Assembly (NCBI GenBank): GCA_041572275.1
Contig: JBFFSQ010000057.1
Span: 1-15,437 of the forward strand
Direction: 5' to 3'
DNA from: JBFFSQ01 sp041572275
Lineage (GTDB): Bacteria > Pseudomonadota > Gammaproteobacteria > SZUA-229
Length of the DNA: 15,437 bases
Shown here piece after piece: positions 1 to 6,352 of the stretch. How positions within the stretch are numbered: the first letter of the stretch is position 1; every line of letters begins with the position of its first letter. The notes under the pieces were generated by a model. That model searched no databases, had not been told where the DNA came from, and saw only the letters and a program-made list of their open reading frames with translations. A program made the translations under genes and the position numbers.

Positions 1-270
1 AACCATCGACAGAACGCGCTCAACCTCACCACCGAAGTCAGCATGTCCGGGAGTGTCAACAATATTAATCCGGTAGTCATTCCATTTAATGGCGGTATTT
101 TTCGACAGAATAGTAATGCCGCGTTCTTTTTCCTGGTCATTGGAATCCATGACACAGGTTTCCAGATCGACACGGGTGTCTATGGTTCCTGATTGCTTGA
201 GCAATTCATCAACAAGAGTAGTTTTGCCATGGTCAACATGGGCAATAATGGCAATATTCCGTAATTTCAT
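1..270 (-). CDS. typA: Ribosome-associated GTPase TypA/BipA, N-terminal part (gene runs off the window)
   Basis: The reverse complement of 270..1 encodes the first 90 residues of a translational GTPase starting MKLRNIAIIAHVDHGKTTL. The P-loop AHVDHGKT, the switch I segment around ERGITI and the switch II motif DTPGH are all visible. The pattern of spacing and the residues MKLRNIAIIAHVDHGKTTL are those of TypA/BipA rather than LepA or EF-G. Known role of the family: a GTPase that binds the 70S ribosome and affects ribosome assembly and stress or cold adaptation. The ATG lies at 270-268 and has only a weak Shine-Dalgarno sequence (GGTTG). The 3' remainder lies beyond position 1. It is divergent from the haemoglobin gene on its right. 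Confidence 0.95.
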   Translation of the reverse strand, partial: MKLRNIAIIAHVDHGKTTLVDELLKQSGTIDTRVDLETCVMDSNDQEKERGITILSKNTAIKWNDYRINIVDTPGHADFGGEVERVLSMV

Positions 271-310
271 AATAACAACCGGGTATAAAGATCTAGATCA
301 AGGGGCGCGC

Positions 311-316
311 ATTATA
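311..316 (-). promoter_or_regulatory. Consensus -10 box (TATAAT) for typA
   Basis: On the minus strand the hexamer TATAAT is followed by GCGCGCC, which predicts a start near 304 and a leader of roughly 35 nt before the typA ATG. No good -35 hexamer is seen at 16-18 bp, so this is a -10-only prediction. Confidence 0.45.
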
Positions 317-380
317 CAGCATATTAATCATGGAGGATGGGTGTAAAATAGCGCGATTTGAGTCATTTCATCTAAAAATC

Positions 381-761
381 ATGAAAAATACACACTATGA
401 CCGCCTCGGCGGCGAAAAAATGCTTCGAGATCTGGTCAATCGCTTCTATGAACTGATGGATACACTGCCAGAAGCCAGCGAAATTCGACACATGCACGCG
501 CCTGACCTCAGCAATGCCCGCGAGAAACTGTTTATGTTCCTGTCCGGCTGGCTGGGTGGACCCTCACTCTATATAGAAAAATATGGTCATCCGCGTTTAC
601 GCCAGCGTCATCTACCTTTTGCCATTGGCGAAAAAGAACGCGATCAGTGGATGCTGTGCATCACTCGAGCCATGGACGATCTCAATATCGACACAAACCT
701 GAAGCAGGAACTGACAGCTGCATTCTTCAAAACCGCTGATTTCATGCGTAATCAACCTTGA
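381..761 (+). CDS. Group 2 truncated haemoglobin (YjbI/GlbO type)
   Basis: A 126-residue globin. Family marks visible are Tyr23 (B10), the helix E region with His37 and His39, the block FLSGWLGGP, the proximal haem ligand His77 in RQRHLPF, and Trp90 (G8) in ERDQW, which is the hallmark of group 2 truncated haemoglobins. Such proteins bind haem and O2 or NO in the cytoplasm; roles in NO or oxidative stress are known for some members, but the ligand chemistry here is inferred. I chose the ATG at 381 because it gives the usual family length and begins directly before YDRLGG. An in-frame ATG at 330 would add 17 residues with no family similarity. Neither start has a convincing Shine-Dalgarno sequence. 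The gene is divergent from typA and is followed at once by a hairpin. Confidence 0.9.
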   Translation: MKNTHYDRLGGEKMLRDLVNRFYELMDTLPEASEIRHMHAPDLSNAREKLFMFLSGWLGGPSLYIEKYGHPRLRQRHLPFAIGEKERDQWMLCITRAMDDLNIDTNLKQELTAAFFKTADFMRNQP

Positions 762-777
762 GTGCCACCACTCAGGG
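756..777 (+). other. Hairpin over the haemoglobin stop codon, possible weak terminator
   Basis: The arms CCTTGAGTG and CACTCAGGG pair over 9 bp with one G-U pair, around the loop CCAC. The left arm contains the TGA stop. No U-tract follows (ATTCCTGTT), so it is a poor intrinsic terminator and may instead protect the mRNA 3' end. Confidence 0.4.
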
Positions 778-780
778 ATT

Positions 781-877
781 CCTGTTACCTGATGCCCAGT
801 CTTTGAACCAGCTCACATCAACATCCTGAATTCAGACTATAAACTGCATACAACAATAGCAAACCTGTTACCTGATG
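781..877. repeat. 14-bp direct repeat CCTGTTACCTGATG (781-794 and 864-877)
   Basis: Two exact copies of CCTGTTACCTGATG lie 83 bp apart in the short gap between the haemoglobin gene and the FHA gene. The second copy ends just before the weak ribosome-binding region of the FHA gene. No function is assigned; it could be a binding site for a regulator or a trace of a small duplication. Confidence 0.6.
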
Positions 878-887
878 GGTAAATTAC

Positions 888-1151
888 ATGCAAAACCGCT
901 CTTACATCATCGGACGCAATGGCCATATCCAGTTGTTTGATAAAACAACCAGTGGTCGCCATGCCGAGCTGGTCGTCTTAAATAACAGCATTTATCTGAC
1001 CGACCTGGGCTCCACCAATGGCACCTTCATCATGGACGGCAATCAGCGCAAACCTTTCAAGGAAGGTTATATCGATATCAACCAGCGTGTTGCCTTTGGC
1101 AACCATGTTTGCAGCGTCCGGGAACTGATTGCTCGTGCACAACTGGTTTAG
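888..1151 (+). CDS. Small FHA-domain protein (FHA domain only)
   Basis: An 87-residue protein that is almost entirely one forkhead-associated domain. Conserved positions are Gly9-Arg10, Ser22-Gly-Arg24-His25 (the SxRH phosphothreonine contact) and Leu40-Gly-Ser-Thr-Asn44-Gly-Thr. FHA domains bind phosphothreonine peptides, so the protein is probably a cytoplasmic adaptor reading Ser/Thr kinase signals; no kinase lies in the window. The start is fixed by an in-frame TGA at 873-875 and a weak GGGT 7 nt before the ATG. There is no signal peptide or membrane segment. The HDOD gene follows on the same strand after 182 bp, so co-transcription is possible but not shown. Confidence 0.88.
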   Translation: MQNRSYIIGRNGHIQLFDKTTSGRHAELVVLNNSIYLTDLGSTNGTFIMDGNQRKPFKEGYIDINQRVAFGNHVCSVRELIARAQLV

Positions 1152-1333
1152 CCAGCCTCCCTATCCGAACACGACGTCTTACCATTTTTATAAACGCCCC
1201 ATTAACTCAGGAACAGTTAGACATTAATCACTAGAAAACTCAGCCTTTTTGAACCATGATTAGATAGTGATGATTGTGTCTGCCTTGGCGGCAAGCTGTA
1301 TATCAATTAGAAAAAATGACAGGAAACCAAACC

Positions 1334-2209
1334 ATGCCACAGCAACCGGATGACCTAGTTAAAGGCGTTATTAATCTCATTTCACTGCCGGAAATATTCA
1401 TCCGTGTAAACGAGGTACTGGAAAACCCGAACCACACTGCCAAGGAATTGGGCGAAGTCATCAGTCATGATCCCTCACTCACCGCCCGCATTTTACGCAT
1501 CGTTAACAGTGTTTTTTACGGTCTCCGGGTCAAGATTGAGCTGGTCAGCCGAGCCGTTTCCATCATCGGTGAGGATGACCTGAGAAATCTGATCCTCGCC
1601 ACCTCCGCTGTAGACACCTTTAAACGCATGCCCAACCAACTGGTGGATATCGATCTGTTCTGGCGACACAGCGTACATACCGGCATTATCGCGCGACTAC
1701 TGTCCAAGCAATGCAACATCCTGCATGGCGAACGCCTGTTCGTCGCTGGCATCCTCCATGACATCGGCAAACTGATCCTGTATTACAAGGAACCCAAACT
1801 CTCGCAACAGGTACTGGAAACCTCTGCCAACTCTGACGGCGTCCTCTTCCATGCTGAACAGGAATTATTCGGCTTTACCCATGCCGATGTTGGTGGCGCG
1901 CTGATCAGGGCCTGGAATCTTGCTGACACCCTGAAAGATACCGTGACCTACCATCACAATCCGCTGGCGGCCAAAAACTATCCCGTTGAAACGGCAATTG
2001 TTCATATTGCCAATTGTATTGTGAATGCGATTGGCCCGGACATTGAACTGGATGAACACCTGCTCGACGATGATCCATCATTTGAACCGAAGACATTGGA
2101 CATTACGGGTATTAATTTAAACCAGCTCCCCGAAATTATGGAGCAGGCATGGGAGCAAACAGGCGAGGTACTGGATATTATCTGCCCCCGCGTCGAACAC
2201 AGCCTGTAG
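1334..2209 (+). CDS. HDOD-domain signalling protein
   Basis: A 291-residue protein with one HDOD domain (about residues 10-210), related to HD phosphohydrolases. Visible motifs are LPEIFIRVNEVL, ISHDPSLTARILRIVNS, FWRHSVHTG (His112, His115), the HD motif LHDIGKL (His142-Asp143), FTHADVGG (His183) and YHH (His207-His208). HDOD proteins act in bacterial signalling, often with chemotaxis or cyclic-di-GMP pathways; catalysis is unproven for most of them. I chose ATG 1334 because AGGAAA sits 7 nt upstream and the product then has the family's usual length. Upstream in-frame starts (TTG 1274, ATG 1316) lack such a site. The 182-bp gap on its left holds no gene that I can see. Confidence 0.88.
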   Translation: MPQQPDDLVKGVINLISLPEIFIRVNEVLENPNHTAKELGEVISHDPSLTARILRIVNSVFYGLRVKIELVSRAVSIIGEDDLRNLILATSAVDTFKRMPNQLVDIDLFWRHSVHTGIIARLLSKQCNILHGERLFVAGILHDIGKLILYYKEPKLSQQVLETSANSDGVLFHAEQELFGFTHADVGGALIRAWNLADTLKDTVTYHHNPLAAKNYPVETAIVHIANCIVNAIGPDIELDEHLLDDDPSFEPKTLDITGINLNQLPEIMEQAWEQTGEVLDIICPRVEHSL

Positions 2210-2268
2210 GCCCCATATCAGCACGGTCTTATATCAGCCAGTCAAGCATATGACTTCACCGCATAGAC

Positions 2269-2296
2269 TTGACATCTATTTAAGCTGTGCTAAATA
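2269..2296 (+). promoter_or_regulatory. Sigma-70-type promoter upstream of the DUF1631 gene
   Basis: A perfect -35 TTGACA (2269-2274) is followed after 16 bp by TAAATA (2291-2296). The predicted start near 2303 would give a leader of roughly 240 nt before the DUF1631 ATG. A CRP-type dyad lies just downstream. Confidence 0.5.
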
Positions 2297-2316
2297 TAAA
2301 CTAAAGGCAATGAAAA

Positions 2317-2332
2317 TGTGACGCACTTCACA
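2317..2332 (+). promoter_or_regulatory. CRP/Vfr-type binding site, TGTGA-N6-TCACA
   Basis: TGTGA (2317-2321) and TCACA (2328-2332) are separated by exactly 6 bp (CGCACT) and flanked by A/T-rich bases, an exact match to the CRP consensus half-sites. Its centre at 2324.5 is about 20 bp downstream of the start predicted from the TTGACA promoter, where it would repress. It is also 41.5 bp upstream of 2366, where a TACTGT -10-like hexamer (2354-2359) would fit a class II activated promoter. Which mode applies is not decidable from sequence. Confidence 0.6.
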
Positions 2333-2362
2333 TAATCAATTTAACCAAAAGTCTACTGTGTA

Positions 2363-2376
2363 ATTGTTGCAACAAT
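2363..2376. promoter_or_regulatory. Perfect 14-bp palindrome ATTGTTGCAACAAT, possible operator
   Basis: ATTGTTGCAACAAT equals its own reverse complement and lies in the DUF1631 leader, 30 bp beyond the CRP-type site. It looks like a homodimer binding site, but the regulator is not identified. The rest of the 337-bp gap (2210-2546) holds a short GGCAG/CTGCC hairpin near 2424-2438 and no gene. Confidence 0.35.
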
Positions 2377-2546
2377 ATTAATAATTCAAGAAATTGCACA
2401 GAATCAAATGATAAAGCATCTTTGGCAGCCAGACTGCCGGATAGGGATTAGATGCACACTCCATCAGCTCCAGCCCATATGCCGCTTAAAATCAAGCAGC
2501 CTTATGGTTCATGTTGTGTCCATCCCTTTAATAACAGGATAGAGAC

Positions 2547-4751
2547 ATGAGCGCGAAAATTCATACACTCGACAGTGCCAAAAATGCCAGCAATGCCCCC
2601 TACAAGGCTTTAGTTGCCGACATTGCCTCATGCCTGAACAAAAAGCTGTCCGAGCTACTCACCAACATGTTCAACAGCGCCGATGACTCCCTGTTTTTAC
2701 TCGCTGAAACCGCTGACTCTAATACCGACAAAAGCCAGTCATTCGACACCATGCGAATGTTACGTCTGCAACGCAAAGACATCACGCAGAAATATGCCCA
2801 GGCCCTCAAGGAATACCTTAAACCCGTTCATCAGAATCGACCTGGAGCGGTCGAAGAACTGGATGAAGATCAACTGATGCAACTTGACCGGGATGAAATG
2901 GAAGAACGTGTTGCCGTTACCACCATGGACTCGAAAGCCAGTCATCTATTTGCAGAAGCCATCGGTCACCTGGAAGCCCGTCTGGAATTCCTGGCGGTCA
3001 AAACAACGGCCATTTTTGACCAGAAAGCCTTACAACCCAAACATATCTGCGAAGCCTTCCGTGTAGCATTGAAAGATGTCGAACTCACTACCCGGCACAA
3101 GCTGATTCTCTATAAATTGTTCGATAATGAAGTGGTCAGCCATCTTGATAATATCTATAACGGCATCAACCAACTGCTCATTGATGCCAACATACTGCCG
3201 CAGATCAAAATTACCGTGCCAGTACAAAAACCGGTGCAGAACAATATATTTCTGACATCCTTTTCCCAGCCCGAGGAAAAGAGCAGCACTGAAGATACGC
3301 TGGATACTGACAAGGCTTCAAAAGTCCTCAATGACTTCATACACGGCGACAGTGATGACGACAAACAGGCCTCATCACCTCAGGGCAAGAACCAGCAATA
3401 TTTTGACCGTCGTGATGTGCTCAAGGCTTTGACCAATCTCCAGCTCAGCTATAAGCCAGAATACATTGTCGGACAGAAATCAAGCCTGGAAACCGAGGAC
3501 TTCAAACGCGCTCTGCTCACCAGCATGGCTAAAATCACCTCCGGTGTCACCCTGTCCAAAACTGTCAATCAGATCGACGGCAAGATTATCGATTTTATTG
3601 AAATGGTGTTCGGGGCTTTCCTCGATGACCCCAATATTTCACATATCATCAAGTCCCTGTTAATGCGTTATCAGGTACCTGTCATCAAAATGGCGATGCT
3701 GGATATCAACTTCATCAAGAACAGAAAGCATCCAGCCCGTATGGTTCTGGATACCATTGCTCATCTGTCCATTGGTATTGAAGACAAGGAAAACACCCTA
3801 TACCGAACAATAGAACTGATTACTGAACAGCTACTCAGCAGCTTTGACCAGAACGTCATCAGTTTCCAGACCGCTCTCAGCTCACTTAAACGGCTATCGG
3901 ATATTGAGCAGAAAAAACAGCAACAGAAAGAGAAGCAAACTCACCAGCAAATACTGCAGGAATATGCCCGACAAGTGGTGCTATCTGAATTACAGTATCG
4001 CATTGGTAACATGGAGATAGCTGAGGAACTACAACCGCTGATCCTCAAACATTGGTCTACTTTGATGTTCCACCGTTTCTTCCGTTTTGGTAAAGACAGC
4101 GACGAATGGAATGAAGCCGTCAGCATTTTAATTATGTTGCTGAAAAGTCTGCAGCCCATTACCAGTTCAGACACCTGGACACTGCTCAATGACAATCACA
4201 CGCCTCTGGTAGAAACCATTGAAGAACTCCTCAATGACACCAAACAAAACAGTTCAGCTGTTGAAAATGCCATTGCTCATTTGAAACAAACCTACACCCG
4301 GATGCTGGCCGAGTCTGAATTCCAGAACACTGAACCCGTTGTTGAAATTGACATCGACGAAACAGCCAGTGAGCAGGATTACATGGCTGCCTTTGACAGT
4401 CTGCCTGACATACACTCAGAGCGAGATGAAACCTCTCCTATGGATCAACAGGCCAGTGCCGCTCGTGAAAAGATTGCACGATTACCTGCCAATGTAAAAC
4501 CCGGCGCCTGGTTCGAAATTTTTGATGGTGATGACCGCCCTGTTCGCCGTTTAAAATTATCGGTCATCATATTAGAAGATGCACGCCTGGTCTTCGTTGA
4601 TCGCCTGGGCGCTAACGTTTTGGATAAATATGCAGATACTTTTTCTGACGAACTGGAAAACAAAAAATCTGTACTAATTGCAGATCAGTCGATATTCGAT
4701 CGCGCCCTGGGCCGGGTCATCGGCTCACTGTCAAACACAACGGACACTTAA
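2547..4751 (+). CDS. DUF1631 family protein
   Basis: A 734-residue cytoplasmic protein recognised as DUF1631, a gammaproteobacterial family of large helical proteins without an established function (older annotations as thymidine phosphorylase should be ignored). The bulk is helical. A Gln/Lys-rich, probably coiled-coil stretch lies near residues 450-475. An acidic linker near residues 600-637 precedes a compact C-terminal beta-rich domain (about 640-734, beginning REKIARLPANVKPGAWFEI) that resembles a small PilZ-like barrel; that resemblance is inference. No signal peptide or membrane span is present. The start at 2547 is supported by AGGA 7 nt upstream. It has its own promoter region with a CRP-type site and converges on the DUF4124 gene with a 15-bp gap and no obvious terminator between them. 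Confidence 0.85.
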   Translation: MSAKIHTLDSAKNASNAPYKALVADIASCLNKKLSELLTNMFNSADDSLFLLAETADSNTDKSQSFDTMRMLRLQRKDITQKYAQALKEYLKPVHQNRPGAVEELDEDQLMQLDRDEMEERVAVTTMDSKASHLFAEAIGHLEARLEFLAVKTTAIFDQKALQPKHICEAFRVALKDVELTTRHKLILYKLFDNEVVSHLDNIYNGINQLLIDANILPQIKITVPVQKPVQNNIFLTSFSQPEEKSSTEDTLDTDKASKVLNDFIHGDSDDDKQASSPQGKNQQYFDRRDVLKALTNLQLSYKPEYIVGQKSSLETEDFKRALLTSMAKITSGVTLSKTVNQIDGKIIDFIEMVFGAFLDDPNISHIIKSLLMRYQVPVIKMAMLDINFIKNRKHPARMVLDTIAHLSIGIEDKENTLYRTIELITEQLLSSFDQNVISFQTALSSLKRLSDIEQKKQQQKEKQTHQQILQEYARQVVLSELQYRIGNMEIAEELQPLILKHWSTLMFHRFFRFGKDSDEWNEAVSILIMLLKSLQPITSSDTWTLLNDNHTPLVETIEELLNDTKQNSSAVENAIAHLKQTYTRMLAESEFQNTEPVVEIDIDETASEQDYMAAFDSLPDIHSERDETSPMDQQASAAREKIARLPANVKPGAWFEIFDGDDRPVRRLKLSVIILEDARLVFVDRLGANVLDKYADTFSDELENKKSVLIADQSIFDRALGRVIGSLSNTTDT

Positions 4752-4766
4752 ATCCAGTTTCACGAC

Positions 4767-5213
4767 TTATTTACAGTGTTTTTTGATTTCGGCTGACAAT
4801 CGTGCCGTCGCATTGCGACGCTGCTCATCGGACAGATAGACGCGGTTACCACTTTTGTCCAGATCATATAAGCGATTTGAACGCTGCATCCCCCGCAACT
4901 GATCTTTCGCCACTACACACTGACGACTGAGTTTTGCTTTTTTTTGCCTGACTTCTTCAGCTTGCTGTTTTCTGGCAGCACGATCTTCTTCGAAAGCCTG
5001 CAACAAACGTTGACGCCGTTCCTTACGATCCTCCGGGCTCGCTGAAGATGATTGCTTTTTTTCACTGGGCACATTCATGGGCTCACTGTTATCCACAGCT
5101 TTATCACCATAATGGACACGACCCTGCTCATCCACCCACTTGTATATTTCGGCCTTCACCGTCCATGACAGCAGGGCCAATACTACAGAAATCAGGTAAA
5201 TAATCGTCTTCAT
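4767..5213 (-). CDS. DUF4124 domain-containing periplasmic protein
   Basis: A 148-residue exported protein. Residues 1-21 form a signal peptide (Lys near the N-terminus, hydrophobic core, cleavage after VKA). The mature N-terminus EIYKWVDEQGRVHYGDK is the DUF4124 signature. A charged, probably coiled-coil segment rich in Lys, Arg, Glu and Gln follows (about 58-108), and then two cysteines (in RQCVV and KHCK) that could form a disulfide. The biochemical function of DUF4124 is unknown; many members are envelope proteins. No clear Shine-Dalgarno sequence precedes the ATG at 5213. It lies downstream of torF1 on the same strand, but a strong terminator at 5277-5309 separates them, so it probably has its own promoter. 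Confidence 0.85.
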   Translation of the reverse strand: MKTIIYLISVVLALLSWTVKAEIYKWVDEQGRVHYGDKAVDNSEPMNVPSEKKQSSSASPEDRKERRQRLLQAFEEDRAARKQQAEEVRQKKAKLSRQCVVAKDQLRGMQRSNRLYDLDKSGNRVYLSDEQRRNATARLSAEIKKHCK

Positions 5214-5276
5214 GGGGCAGGTTTTTAAATAGTTTTCAGTTCAGGAGTGAATACAGCTTAGCACTTTTTCCGAACC

Positions 5277-5309
5277 AAAAAAAAGCCGGACAAAAACGTT
5301 GTCCGGCTT
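5277..5309 (-). terminator. Rho-independent terminator of torF1
   Basis: On the minus strand, AAGCCGGACAA and TTGTCCGGCTT form a perfect 11-bp stem around a 5-nt loop, followed directly by 8 T. It starts 20 bp after the torF1 stop codon. Confidence 0.92.
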
Positions 5310-5329
5310 CAGTGTTACAACACGTTCGA

Positions 5330-6016
5330 TTACAAATCGAATGTCTTGGCCGCCATCACATACAGGAAAGTGTCATCGGCACCTGGACCGACAATATCAT
5401 CATCGGAAATATCCAGACCCACACTCAGTTCAACGCCATGGAACTGGTCCATCACCTTGCTACCAACAACACCAAAATGCATGCCGTCGAGATCACCAAA
5501 GTAAGTACCCAAATAAGGTTTTACCGCAATCCCTTCAACATCAAAACCAGCATTAACCGTCAGATACTGATAATCACCAACTAGTGTCGGAGTATCCAGT
5601 GAAATATACAATTCAGCACCAACTGGCACACCCTGAACATCAAAGTCACCAGCCAGTTTTAATTCGATAATATCGGCATCACCCAGGAAATCATCTTCAT
5701 TGGTGTAAATGATGATACCTGCATCGTAATTCTGGAAGGTATAACCAGCATACAGGTCGATTTCGAGGTCAGCAGTCGGTGTATCGATAGTCGAGCCCCA
5801 GACGCCAGCATACCAGCCGTCTTTGTTCGACCAGTCAAAACCACCCTGAACAGCCGGACCATCATCTGACAGAGTCGAGCCACGCCAGACATAATTTGTC
5901 GTCAACGCTGCATTCGCACTCATCTGAGAACTGCTTACAGCTTCCTGTGCCATAGCAGGGTTCAAAGCAGCACCAGCAATCAGGGCAACACCCGGTAGAA
6001 ATTTTAATGTTTTCAT
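5330..6016 (-). CDS. TorF/Gcw_chp family putative porin, paralogue 1
   Basis: A 228-residue outer-membrane protein. A signal peptide spans residues 1-23 (cleavage after AMA). The mature start, with ANAALTTNYVWRGSTLSDD then GGFDWSNKDGWYAGVWGS, is the typical signature of the TorF-family putative porins (Gcw_chp). Alternating short hydrophobic strands and a terminal aromatic-hydrophobic residue pattern (KTFDL) suggest a small beta-barrel. TGGAGT lies 5 nt before the ATG. It is downstream of glnK-amtB on the same strand, but with a terminator between them, so it is probably transcribed separately. It has the same precursor length as the torF2 product and shares the N-W/Y-L/V-WRG and YAGVW blocks. 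The substrate is unknown; a role in nitrogen-compound entry is inferred from its neighbours. Confidence 0.9.
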   Translation of the reverse strand: MKTLKFLPGVALIAGAALNPAMAQEAVSSSQMSANAALTTNYVWRGSTLSDDGPAVQGGFDWSNKDGWYAGVWGSTIDTPTADLEIDLYAGYTFQNYDAGIIIYTNEDDFLGDADIIELKLAGDFDVQGVPVGAELYISLDTPTLVGDYQYLTVNAGFDVEGIAVKPYLGTYFGDLDGMHFGVVGSKVMDQFHGVELSVGLDISDDDIVGPGADDTFLYVMAAKTFDL

Positions 6017-6049
6017 ACAAACTCCACTGTTTTCTTATTCATCGTCAGT

Positions 6050-6092
6050 ATTCATATGAATCATATCATCATGTATTTCATACACTGAAATA
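6050..6092. promoter_or_regulatory. Two inverted repeats upstream of torF1, possible operators
   Basis: ATTCATATGAAT (6050-6061) is a perfect 12-bp palindrome, and TATTTCA-N5-TGAAATA (6074-6092) has perfect 7-bp arms. Both lie 34-76 bp upstream of the torF1 ATG, where a promoter is expected. No sigma-54 element or NtrC-like dyad was found here, unlike upstream of torF2. Confidence 0.35.
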
Positions 6093-6161
6093 TCTTACTT
6101 CTACATTGATGATTAATTAGCCAGACTGTGACATGACTATCACTATTTTTACTTCGCGCAC

Positions 6162-6191
6162 AAAAAAGCCGGGCAGTAAAACTACCCGGCT
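6162..6191 (-). terminator. Rho-independent terminator of the glnK-amtB transcript
   Basis: On the minus strand, AGCCGGGTAG and CTGCCCGGCT pair over 10 bp with one G-U pair, around a 5-nt loop, followed by 6 T. It lies about 145 bp after the amtB stop, which leaves an unusually long 3' UTR. Confidence 0.88.
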
Positions 6192-6231
6192 AAAGTACTA
6201 TTGCTCGTCCTTGAGCTTTGACCATTGCTTC

Positions 6232-6352
6232 TGTTCATACTTGAACATAATCACTCATTGCCATCCATGGCATCGTGATATATCGGTCATCCTGACCATA
6301 CCAGCAGGAGTCTAATCTACTGGTTATTTACCAATATTATTTATTGGTAAAT
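6232..6352 (-). other. Structured 3' UTR of amtB: five consecutive hairpins
   Basis: Five inverted repeats stand in a row. ATTTACCAATA/TATTGGTAAAT (6326-6352) is a perfect 11-bp stem with the amtB stop codon in its loop. ACCAGCAG/CTACTGGT (6300-6324) has 8 bp with one G-U or mismatched position depending on strand. GGTCA-TCC-TGACC is at 6285-6297, TGCCA-TCCA-TGGCA at 6259-6272, and TGTTCA-TACT-TGAACA at 6232-6247. The terminator follows. This could protect the mRNA or be the body of a 3'-derived small RNA. Together with 6017-6161 it fills the 320-bp gap between amtB and torF1, in which I see no gene. Confidence 0.5.

Noticed and set aside
330..380. Longer start for the truncated haemoglobin at ATG 330
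   Set aside because: The extra 17 residues have no globin similarity, and the start at 381 gives the normal family length.
1274..1333. TTG or ATG starts upstream of the HDOD gene
   Set aside because: They have no ribosome-binding site, while AGGAAA is correctly placed for the ATG at 1334.
6127..6145. Second CRP-like site TGTGA...TATCAC upstream of torF1
   Set aside because: The right half-site does not match TCACA at the required 6-bp spacing.
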